DNA of 64,000 bases. Source: Rhodoflexus caldus (GTDB lineage Bacteria > Bacteroidota > Bacteroidia > Cytophagales > Thermoflexibacteraceae). This document shows, in pieces, positions 9,601 through 16,938 of the stretch; position 1 is the first letter of the stretch, and each line of letters begins with the position of its first letter. A model generated the notes under the pieces. It ran no database searches. It saw nothing but the letters and a program-made list of their open reading frames with translations, and was not told the origin of the DNA. The stretch covers positions 1-64,000 of the forward strand of contig NZ_JAJPRF010000001.1 in assembly GCF_021206925.1 (NCBI RefSeq). The letters are read 5' to 3'. The translations under genes were made by a program, and so were the position numbers.

Positions 9601-11491
9601 TCTTATTGAAGGGAGTACTCCGACACAGCTTTCTTTAAGCTATAAGCACCAAGAATACACGTCGCAATCCATCTCTTATTGAAGGGAGTACTCCGACATA
9701 GTTAAACACGGAAGGCAGGTCGAAGTCTATAGAGTCGCAATCCATCTCTTATTGAAGGGAGTACTCCGACATTCTCACAATTAATTTTACAAGACCCGTT
9801 TACACAAGTCGCAATCCATCTCTTATTGAAGGGAGTACTCCGACACAAGTCAGAGTATCAACATTCAAATTTGACAGATGTCGCAATCCATCTCTTATTG
9901 AAGGGAGTACTCCGACACTCTGAATTGATTCAGAAGTATCTTGATAGGAAAGTCGCAATCCATCTCTTATTGAAGGGAGTACTCCGACTCAGTCAGTTTC
10001 GCGTCCTTGGCCCGTATGATTACGTGTCGCAATCCATCTCTTATTGAAGGGAGTACTCCGACTTAACAACGTTGAATACGTTCCGTCTGAAACAATGTCG
10101 CAATCCATCTCTTATTGAAGGGAGTACTCCGACCTAAACACTCAAAATCATGGCTATTGCAAATTCCGTCGCAATCCATCTCTTATTGAAGGGAGTACTC
10201 CGACTATCCCCCGATGACACCTTTGTTGGTGGCTTCTTGGTCGCAATCCATCTCTTATTGAAGGGAGTACTCCGACCGAATGACATTCTTCAGAGGGAAA
10301 GACGATCCCTGTCGCAATCCATCTCTTATTGAAGGGAGTACTCCGACACAACCTGTCCAACAGGCATTCGCAGGGTATCAAAGTCGCAATCCATCTCTTA
10401 TTGAAGGGAGTACTCCGACACAAAGAAGGGTAGAGTAAATCAAACCCTTCTTGTAGTCGCAATCCATCTCTTATTGAAGGGAGTACTCCGACACTTGTGA
10501 TGTGGTCATGCCTGAAATAATAAGGGGTCGCAATCCATCTCTTATTGAAGGGAGTACTCCGACTTTTTATCCAATGACACACAAAGAGATAGAAGCTGTC
10601 GCAATCCATCTCTTATTGAAGGGAGTACTCCGACATTTAGGAATAAAAGTTTTAGTTTTCAAATCAAAGTCGCAATCCATCTCTTATTGAAGGGAGTACT
10701 CCGACCGGGTAGTAGTTTAAGTAAAAGTAGTGGTAACCAGTCGCAATCCATCTCTTATTGAAGGGAGTACTCCGACTATATGACAAGGTACAATCGTAAG
10801 GATTATCTTTGTCGCAATCCATCTCTTATTGAAGGGAGTACTCCGACTTGATTTGTTATATTAGATGGCCCAAATATAGGAGGTCGCAATCCATCTCTTA
10901 TTGAAGGGAGTACTCCGACTCTCTTCTTCCAATCCATAAACTCACACCCATATAGTCGCAATCCATCTCTTATTGAAGGGAGTACTCCGACTGAACATAG
11001 TTCTCTGTCCACACAATTTTTTATTGTCGCAATCCATCTCTTATTGAAGGGAGTACTCCGACAGACTTGGGCTCAGGTATTACAGCTACGTTCACGAAGT
11101 CGCAATCCATCTCTTATTGAAGGGAGTACTCCGACAACTTTCGTCGTAATATAAATTGCTTATCGTACCAGTCGCAATCCATCTCTTATTGAAGGGAGTA
11201 CTCCGACTCAACACCGCCCTATCTCGCAATGAGGACATTTTGTCGCAATCCATCTCTTATTGAAGGGAGTACTCCGACAGATACCTAATACCATTGGAAA
11301 AACATGCTAAAAGGTCGCAATCCATCTCTTATTGAAGGGAGTACTCCGACAGAGAAAACAAAGTTAATAATAAAAAGTTAAATGTCGCAATCCATCTCTT
11401 ATTGAAGGGAGTACTCCGACTTTCGTGATAGTTTTTACTATCAATTGGAAAAATGTCGCAATCCATCTCTTATTGAAGGGAGTACTCCGAC
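3692..11491 (-). CRISPR. CRISPR array, 108 intact repeats plus one decayed terminal repeat
   Basis: I counted 108 near-identical 37-bp repeats, the first at 3764-3800 and the last at 11455-11491, with spacers of about 33-37 nt (period about 72). On the plus strand the repeat begins GTCGCAATCC and ends GTACTCCGAC. On the minus strand it begins GTCGGAGTAC and ends ATTGCGAC. A partly decayed copy sits at 3692-3728, which marks the old (trailer) end on the left. The leader is therefore on the right, next to cas2, and transcription is leftward. The minus-strand 3' end ATTGCGAC fits the 8-nt 5' tag left on crRNAs by Cas6, as in type III systems. Several spacers are exact duplicates: 5811-5843 with 5881-5913, 7241-7276 with 7314-7349, and 7529-7563 with 8253-8287. 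Confidence 0.98.
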
Positions 11492-11655
11492 AGCAATCTC
11501 TGCAAATCGGTCTGATAACCAAATACTTGGCTTGAAATTTTCCCCAAACTTTTTTGCAGCCACTGCATTTATCTTATTTTTTATTTGACTTTTCCAATAA
11601 GCCAAAGAGCGGAGTGGTCGGTTTTCCGCCCCCTCGTTCGGTAATGCAATTTACG
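11492..11655 (-). promoter_or_regulatory. CRISPR leader
   Basis: This is the 164 bp between the last intact repeat and the cas2 stop codon. It is AT-rich with T-runs, has no repeat and no gene, and lies opposite the decayed repeat end. By position it should carry the leftward pre-crRNA promoter and the integration signals used by Cas1-Cas2. I could not assign a clear TAnnTTTG box. Confidence 0.7.
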
Positions 11656-12363
11656 CTAAAAAAACAAAGTATTAGCCCGCCCCAGTGTAATTTCCATGTC
11701 CACTTCGCGCCCAATCAGGCGCATGGAGCGGAGGTCTTGTTCGGCAACGGGCACAATCATAATCGTATCCTCATTTTCATAGGCGGCTTGCAGGGCGTGC
11801 ATGGTTTGGTAGATTTCCTGATAGGCTTTTTGGTGCAATTGTCCCAGAAATACTGACTTTTGCACGCGCTGCAAACCTTTCTCAATCAGATAGTCCGCTA
11901 TTTTTTTGCGGATGCGGTTGTCTTCAATGTCGTACATAACAAAGCAAAGCATATAGCCAACGGGTTTGGGTTTGAGTTGCGCAAAGTAACTTTTTAAGGC
12001 TTCCACGCGCTCGGTAGCAGCCGCCAACTGGTCGCTGTCGGGTTTGGGCATTCCTTGCGGGCGACGCGGTGCACGTTTTTGTATGGTCTTTTCGGCAATG
12101 GCCGCAGTTTGTTCTACCCATGCTTCATCGGGTTGAGGGGGAGCATCGTCTATCAGGAAAAACGATATGCCGAACACATCCGTAGGTGTGGCGGTATCTT
12201 CGGCAGTATCTTCGGGGGGGGACTGAGGCACATCGTCGGGCAGGGGTGGCTCCTCTGCTGTTTTTTGGGGCACATTTGTTCCCATCAGGCGATTGTGAAT
12301 CGCTTGGTTGCGCCTTTGCAGCGATTTATTGAGCTGCCGCATCAGTTCAACGGGGTCTTTCAT
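11656..12363 (-). CDS. cas2: Cas2 with a long N-terminal extension
   Basis: The last ~100 residues are a Cas2 ferredoxin-like domain. YMLCFVMYDIEDNRIRKK carries the conserved acidic residue, followed by YLIEKGLQRVQKSVFLG and the tail VDMEITLGRAN. Cas2 dimerises between two Cas1 dimers to form the spacer-integration complex. Usual Cas2 length is ~90-110 residues; here about 135 residues precede the core. The extension has a helical, basic start (MRQLNKSLQRRNQAIHNRL), an acidic Pro-rich linker, and a second helical patch just before the core. I prefer the start at 12363 (MKDPVELMRQL). An in-frame ATG at 12417 would add 18 unlikely residues. The gene follows cas1 by 66 bp and precedes the leader. 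The extension is not recognised as any known domain. Confidence 0.92.
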   Translation of the reverse strand: MKDPVELMRQLNKSLQRRNQAIHNRLMGTNVPQKTAEEPPLPDDVPQSPPEDTAEDTATPTDVFGISFFLIDDAPPQPDEAWVEQTAAIAEKTIQKRAPRRPQGMPKPDSDQLAAATERVEALKSYFAQLKPKPVGYMLCFVMYDIEDNRIRKKIADYLIEKGLQRVQKSVFLGQLHQKAYQEIYQTMHALQAAYENEDTIMIVPVAEQDLRSMRLIGREVDMEITLGRANTLFF

Positions 12364-12429
12364 AGGCGATTGCCAATGGTTATTGGGGCAGTTACAAGCA
12401 ATGCGCAACGGGCACACCTCTTCCCTACC

Positions 12430-13422
12430 CTACACATTTTCAGTGTCCATTTTGAGCAGTTGCTGCGCCAGTTCGTGGGCATCGTCCTGAATGTGTGTCA
12501 ATCGGCTGCGGCGGCGATGATTGTAGTCTATCACTTCGGCCAGATAGTCGTTGAAAGCCGTAGCCAGCAGGCGCTTGCCGTCGGGCTCCATCCAGTAGCC
12601 GCCTTGCTGAAATATGGCCATATTGGGCGTAAGCAAGCGGCGGAAGCAAAGTTGCATCAGTACTGCCTCTGCCCAGTGGCGGTAGCGTTCTATGCAGTCG
12701 TAGGCAAGTACGGGGCGGTTGTACTCGTCGGCGTGCAGCACGCCCAAGTAGGGGTCTATGCCTGCTTTAATGAGTGCCCCCTCTACGTTACCGTACAATA
12801 TGCCGTACAGATAGTTTAGGGCAGCATTGAACAGGTCTTGTGCCGGGCGACGGCTGCGGGCTTCAAAGCGGTATTGTTCGGGCAAAAGTTCCGAAAGCGT
12901 TTCAAAATAGATGCGCGATGAGTTACCCTCGTAGCCTCGCAAAGTGGCTGCCCACTCTTGGGTGGCTGTTGGCGGCAGTTCGCGGATGCGGTCGGCAAAA
13001 GCATCTTTGCGGGCGAGCACTTCGCTGATGAGGCCTTCCTGTGCGGGGCGGTCGCGCCCGATAGCCCGCAAAATGGACTGTTGTGCCCTGATGCGATGAA
13101 TGGCGGTTGCCTTCACCCACTCGCCGCCGGCAGGGCCTTTGGCAAATACAATTTGCTGCTTGCGGATGGTGCTGATGCTGCCGTATTTATGACTCCATAC
13201 GCGCCCGACAGGGTGGCCGCGGCGGTCGGTAAACAGGATTTCAATTTCGTTTTCAATGGCCAGCAAAACGGCATCCGAACTGATACGGGCGGCAGTGCTG
13301 ATAACTAAGCTGCGGATTTTGTCGGGCGAAATGCGCGTTTTGTTTTCCTGTGTAACAATTTCAAAACTGCCCTGTACCCTGTGGACGGCAGCGCCGTAGG
13401 TATTGATGTGTATCTGTGTCAT
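12430..13422 (-). CDS. cas1: Cas1 integrase
   Basis: The 330-residue protein has the Cas1 beta-sandwich N-terminus (HINTYGAAVHRVQGSFEIV) and the alpha-helical catalytic lobe. Metal ligands are visible: Glu165 in RGYEGNSSRIYF, His230 in LGVLHADEYNRP, and acidic residues in AYDCIERYR (about 242-245). It would insert new spacers at the leader end together with Cas2. No reverse transcriptase or Cas6 domain is fused, so direct RNA spacer capture is not indicated. Its ATG overlaps the stop of the upstream DUF3761-like gene by 4 bp (ATGA arrangement), which suggests translational coupling. Length and motifs are typical. Confidence 0.97.
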   Translation of the reverse strand: MTQIHINTYGAAVHRVQGSFEIVTQENKTRISPDKIRSLVISTAARISSDAVLLAIENEIEILFTDRRGHPVGRVWSHKYGSISTIRKQQIVFAKGPAGGEWVKATAIHRIRAQQSILRAIGRDRPAQEGLISEVLARKDAFADRIRELPPTATQEWAATLRGYEGNSSRIYFETLSELLPEQYRFEARSRRPAQDLFNAALNYLYGILYGNVEGALIKAGIDPYLGVLHADEYNRPVLAYDCIERYRHWAEAVLMQLCFRRLLTPNMAIFQQGGYWMEPDGKRLLATAFNDYLAEVIDYNHRRRSRLTHIQDDAHELAQQLLKMDTENV

Positions 13423-14033
13423 GGCTGATTGGATTTGTTATAGCGTTCAATGGCTTTGCGAATGAACCAGCCCACTTGCAAAAAGGCCAGCACGATGATA
13501 AGAATATCAACAAAAATGGCGGCAGGATGACGGCTTTTGTAAAGCCATCCGTACATCTGTCCGTCTTCAATCATGGCTTGCTGCTGATAGGGAGATGGGT
13601 AGGGCTGCTCCAACGGAATTGCCCGATAGTTGCCGCGCCGTTTTTGGCCGGGTGCTATCTGCACAAGTCGTTCCAGCGGTGCATCGGGGGGCGTTCCCTG
13701 CGGCCCGTAGAGCCAGAAAGCAACACCGCCATGCCCCGAGCAAGTGCCGCTATTGACCGAGTAGCTGCGCGTGCCGTCTTTGCAGAGTGCCCCCACACGG
13801 ATGTAGGTGCGCATCGTTTCAGGGTCGGGTTCGGGTGCGCCCTCTTGTTGCCGATTGCCGTTGCTTGCGTTGCTGCCGTTGCTTTTGCCGTTGTTGGGTG
13901 CAGGTTGAATCCGAACGGGCAGGTTTTCATTTTCTTTGTCGCCGAAAAAGCCGGGCGGCACGTCGGTATCGTTCTGGGCAGTGGCTGTGCCTGCCACCAC
14001 AAGCAGGCACAGCATCCAAAAGAAGCGTTTCAT
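13419..14033 (-). CDS. Exported DUF3761-like protein with a C-terminal membrane anchor
   Basis: The 204-residue product has a clear signal peptide (MKRFFWMLCLLVVAGTATAQ) and a low-complexity Asn/Gly/Pro stretch at about residues 40-70. A compact motif DGTRSYSVNSGTCSGHGGV at about 100-118 matches the short DUF3761 module (DGTxSxS...GTCSxHGGV). A hydrophobic segment (AIFVDILIIVLAFLQVGWF) near the C-terminus is followed by a basic cytoplasmic tail. The protein is probably held in the inner membrane with its body in the periplasm. The function of DUF3761 is unknown to me. The stop codon overlaps the cas1 start by 4 bp, so the two genes are likely co-translated. Confidence 0.75.
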   Translation of the reverse strand: MKRFFWMLCLLVVAGTATAQNDTDVPPGFFGDKENENLPVRIQPAPNNGKSNGSNASNGNRQQEGAPEPDPETMRTYIRVGALCKDGTRSYSVNSGTCSGHGGVAFWLYGPQGTPPDAPLERLVQIAPGQKRRGNYRAIPLEQPYPSPYQQQAMIEDGQMYGWLYKSRHPAAIFVDILIIVLAFLQVGWFIRKAIERYNKSNQP

Positions 14034-14045
14034 CGGGCAAAACAG

Positions 14046-14462
14046 TTAGCGACGCAGAGCAAAACCTAATGCTAAGTTGTTGTAATACGCATACAAATAC
14101 CATTGGTCGCTGTCATCTTTATCTACAATGATGCGCACCGTACATCGGATACCTTCTTCGTCAATGGCCTCATAGTCAAAATAATCGTCCCCGTCGCGGT
14201 CTTTGCCGGTATCGGTCTGGTCAAGTAAATCAAATTTGGTTTCTGCCTTGTTGTAGAATTGAATAACCATTTTGTCAAAATCCATGACTACTTTGATGGT
14301 ACTTTCAATGTCTCTCCATTCGGAAAAACGCGCATCGGTCTTCTTCTTTTCGCATCCGGCGATATAGCGAAACACCGCAACATTCTTCTGCGCCCAAAGG
14401 CTTTGTCCGCTTACAAGGATGAATAAAAACAGGCTCACAGCCCATACAATCGGATTTTTCAT
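14046..14462 (-). CDS. Small secreted protein of unknown function
   Basis: The 138-residue protein has a signal peptide (MKNPIVWAVSLFLFILVSGQSLWAQ) and a soluble, acidic beta-rich body (KVVMDFDKMVIQFYNK, GKDRDGDDYFDYEAIDEEG, VRIIVDKDDSDQWYLYAYY). No catalytic motif or domain is recognised. It lies 12 bp upstream of the DUF3761-like gene and 55 bp downstream of the sigma factor on the same strand, so it is probably in one operon with them and with cas1-cas2. The gene is clearly real by signal peptide and spacing. Confidence 0.7.
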   Translation of the reverse strand: MKNPIVWAVSLFLFILVSGQSLWAQKNVAVFRYIAGCEKKKTDARFSEWRDIESTIKVVMDFDKMVIQFYNKAETKFDLLDQTDTGKDRDGDDYFDYEAIDEEGIRCTVRIIVDKDDSDQWYLYAYYNNLALGFALRR

Positions 14463-14517
14463 GTTGATAATCAGGGTTTTATGGTAGGATTAAAAAATTT
14501 TACGGGTTAGGTTGCCA

Positions 14518-15024
14518 TTACGCCGCATGAAATACATGCGGCAGTTCGTTGCGCAACAGCGCACGTACATTGTTAATGGCGCGGAATTTTTGCTTTTTGG
14601 CAGCGTTTTCGGAAGACAATCCAAAATGATGGGCAATTTCTACCATGCTCATCTTGTCAAGGTAAAAGGCCGTCAGAATTTGCTTGCTGCGGTCGTTGGG
14701 CAGGTTTTCAAAGGCACAAAGTACCTGTTCTTCTTCGTAGGCACAGCGGGCGGCCTGTTCTTGTTCGCGATGCCATTTCAGCAGTTGGCTGTGTCTTTGG
14801 GCAATGCGGCGGCGGCGGAGTTCTTTCATCCACAGCCGACATGCCACAGCACATACGTAGGTAGCCGGTGTGGCCTTATCGGCCGGTTTGCCCTTACTCA
14901 GGTAAATCAAAAGTGCATCAGACAGAATTTCTTCGGCATCTTCCAAAGAGCCGCTGTTACGAATAACCATTTTTTTCACGAAAGGCAGGCAGGCATTGCG
15001 CAGCACATCAAATTGGATTTCCAT
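14518..15024 (-). CDS. RNA polymerase sigma-70 family (ECF-type) sigma factor
   Basis: The 168-residue protein has region 2 (AEEILSDALLIYLSKGK) and region 4 (LDKMSMVEIAHHFGLSSENAAKKQKFRAINNVR, a helix-turn-helix with the SSENAAKKQ recognition helix). The length fits an extracytoplasmic-function sigma factor, which would direct core RNA polymerase to a small promoter set. No anti-sigma gene is adjacent. The next gene downstream encodes a secreted protein, so a link to envelope signals is possible but unproven. It is the promoter-proximal gene of the leftward group that runs into cas1-cas2. Confidence 0.88.
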   Translation of the reverse strand: MEIQFDVLRNACLPFVKKMVIRNSGSLEDAEEILSDALLIYLSKGKPADKATPATYVCAVACRLWMKELRRRRIAQRHSQLLKWHREQEQAARCAYEEEQVLCAFENLPNDRSKQILTAFYLDKMSMVEIAHHFGLSSENAAKKQKFRAINNVRALLRNELPHVFHAA

Positions 15025-15246
15025 AAGGTGAACGTATGTTTTCTGTTATTTGCCAATGTTTAATAACAGAAATGTGCCATCCGTTCCCAAATACCCGCAA
15101 AAAATCTTTTAACTCACTGATAATCAGTAAGAAAAAATTTTTTTGATGTGCTGATTTAGGCGCAAAAAGAGGCTAATTTTTCAGTTTTTGATAGTCAATA
15201 TTCAAAAATTGACAGGTTATATTTTATTGCCAATATGAATTTCAAT

Positions 15247-15336
15247 TACTACCGATATGCAGCACCTACGGCGCAGGGAGCATATTTGGTTAACTTTCGG
15301 CAGTAAATTTCCCGTAGGGAATCAATATCGGTAGTA
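15247..15336. repeat. Short palindrome-ended element (MITE-like)
   Basis: TACTACCGATAT at 15247-15258 and ATATCGGTAGTA at 15325-15336 are perfect 12-bp inverted repeats around a 66-bp core with GC-rich words (CCTACGGCGCAGGGA, TCCCGTAGGGA). The element sits between csx20 and the sigma factor gene, in a 329-bp stretch (15025-15353) otherwise free of genes. The form suggests a small non-autonomous mobile repeat or a folded RNA at the operon end. Confidence 0.5.
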
Positions 15337-15353
15337 TCATATAATGCTCTACA

Positions 15354-15746
15354 CTACTGCTCATAACGCCGGAATCGGCAGTGGCGGAACACGCGCTGCG
15401 TAACCACCGAACCGTCGGGCTGCACCGCATCCACCGATCGGCGCTGCGTAGTGGCATAAACGGGCGTTCCCAAACGGTTGGAGATGCAATAGTGCACCAG
15501 CGACACGGTTACGCCAAAATCCCCCTGAATAAGCACAAAATCAGCGGGTTGCACGCGCTCTGCCAGCCATTGGCGCACAGGTTGCAGGTACTCCCGCAGC
15601 GATTCCAAGTCGGGCGGCACATTGCTGAACAGTGCTTGCAAGTCGGCAGGCAGAGCTTCCAATCGGCTCACGCCTAACGAAGCCTCCGCATCGGCTTGCT
15701 GTTCGGGGGTAATTTGGTGAGAAAATAAGAGGTAGAGGGTGGGCAT
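15354..15746 (-). CDS. csx20: Csx20-family CRISPR ring nuclease
   Basis: The protein (130 residues from the chosen start) fits the Csx20 family. It begins MPTLYLLFSHQITPEQ, then LPADLQALFSNVPPDLESL, then ADFVLIQGDFGVTVSLVHYC and LGTPVYATTQRRS, and ends VFRHCRFRRYEQ. Csx20 proteins are small Rossmann/CARF-like ring nucleases linked to type III loci that degrade cyclic tetra-adenylate. The GDFGxT loop and the ATTxR motif are the likely ligand-binding parts. I chose the start at 15746 because it begins the conserved core and lies 8 bp after the Card1-like stop codon. An in-frame ATG at 15767 would overlap that gene. As the last gene of the operon it should act as the off switch for the CARF nucleases. 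Confidence 0.88.
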   Translation of the reverse strand: MPTLYLLFSHQITPEQQADAEASLGVSRLEALPADLQALFSNVPPDLESLREYLQPVRQWLAERVQPADFVLIQGDFGVTVSLVHYCISNRLGTPVYATTQRRSVDAVQPDGSVVTQRVFRHCRFRRYEQ

Positions 15747-15753
15747 GGGATGA

Positions 15754-16830
15754 TTAGAATTTTTCAAGAAGGAATTTTTGGAAGGTTTGCTCGGTTTGAA
15801 GGGTTTGGTAATCTACGGGTTTGTTGATGCGTAAAAGCTCACAACGCTTTTTAATGGCTTCAAAAGAAGTCGGGTTGGCGGTCAGATTGTTAGGCGTAAT
15901 AAGAAATGCTTTGGCATTCAAACCCAATGGCTGCTTAATAGCCGCTAATTTGTAGAGATGACTATGAATACTGCTTACTCCTTTTGATTGCTGCAAATTC
16001 TTTGCTTTTGTTTGACTTGTGTAAACCTTACATTCCATTATGTAGAAGTAGTTATTGCGTACAAAACACACATCAATGTCGTTATCCTTGTTATGGTTCA
16101 TTTGTATTTCTTCATCACTATCAATCGGGTAGAGTGCTGCGCTGAGTGCTATTTTCGCATCGCTTAGTTTGAGATGTTGTTTAATGGTTTGATAGACATA
16201 CAACTCAAACCACTGACCGGTATAAAACACCTGTTGTTCAGCTAAGTTTTTAGTTGTATTGATTTTTTCCTTTAACATCAGACTTTCCCCTACAATCCCG
16301 TTCACTCTTCTACATTCTTTCATGATTGTAACAGATTCTTGCAGATGCAAAGGGTCTTGCAGCTTAGGGTTTGCCATAGACTTAAATACCCGCCCGTGTG
16401 CAGCCAAATATTCGCTCAAACTGACTTGGTAGTTAATCGGATACAAACTGCTATCGGGAAACAACTTCTGAAAATGTTTGTTATCCACTGCCAGATAGAA
16501 AATAGCTGCTTCGTGGCGGGCGAAGAAGTCAAAGGCGGCAATGGACATGAGCTTATTACCGCCCGTGATGTTCACTTGCCAATCGGCAGAGGGTTGCAGC
16601 CCTGCATTTTCCAAACTTTGCAAAATGCTGCCAAAGTCATCCTGATTCACGGTGATGCGTTGCACCTTTTGGGGCGCAATACCTGCAGCACGCATAATCC
16701 ATTCGCTGCGCTTTTCCTGCTCCATTTTGGCGGTGGTGATAAACACGTGCCGCTCGGCAGGAAACTCTTTGATAAACAGCACATTAGGCAGCGTCTCGGC
16801 AGAAATTAGCAGGACTGAGGCGGTGGGCAT
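15754..16830 (-). CDS. Card1/Can2-like CARF nuclease (DUF1887 type)
   Basis: The 358-residue protein has an N-terminal CARF domain with the ligand-loop motif VNITGGNKLMSIAAF (about residues 86-100). A C-terminal PD-(D/E)XK nuclease domain follows, with acidic residues in KDNDIDVCFV (249-253) and the ECK pair Glu266/Lys268 in YFYIMECKVYTSQTK. This order and length match Card1/Can2, enzymes activated by cyclic tetra-adenylate that cut nucleic acid with metal. Catalytic residues look intact. Activation by cA4 is inferred from the family. It lies directly upstream of csx20 and 108 bp downstream of cmr6 on the same strand. With an HD-less Cas10 upstream, this is probably one of the main destructive effectors of the locus. 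Confidence 0.9.
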   Translation of the reverse strand: MPTASVLLISAETLPNVLFIKEFPAERHVFITTAKMEQEKRSEWIMRAAGIAPQKVQRITVNQDDFGSILQSLENAGLQPSADWQVNITGGNKLMSIAAFDFFARHEAAIFYLAVDNKHFQKLFPDSSLYPINYQVSLSEYLAAHGRVFKSMANPKLQDPLHLQESVTIMKECRRVNGIVGESLMLKEKINTTKNLAEQQVFYTGQWFELYVYQTIKQHLKLSDAKIALSAALYPIDSDEEIQMNHNKDNDIDVCFVRNNYFYIMECKVYTSQTKAKNLQQSKGVSSIHSHLYKLAAIKQPLGLNAKAFLITPNNLTANPTSFEAIKKRCELLRINKPVDYQTLQTEQTFQKFLLEKF

Positions 16831-16938
16831 GGGGGTTGTTTGAATAGGAAAATGTGATGTTTGTTTACAGAATAGATGCCTTGATTGGATCTGTTAAGCC
16901 AAACAGCGACTTTTGCTTCTGTATTTTCATACCATCTA

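Noticed and set aside
4907-11012. Dozens of open frames of 60-150 codons through the array with repeated words such as RSTPFNKRWIAT and VGVLPSIRDGLR
   Set aside because: They are translations of the CRISPR repeat and spacers in various frames and strands, not genes.
12430-13422. Reverse transcriptase-Cas1 fusion, considered because some spacers look RNA-derived
   Set aside because: Cas1 is 330 residues with only the Cas1 domain, and no RT gene lies nearby.
13416-14069. Long plus-strand frame of 217 codons
   Set aside because: It is antisense to the DUF3761-like gene, which has a signal peptide, a known motif and a coupled start with cas1.
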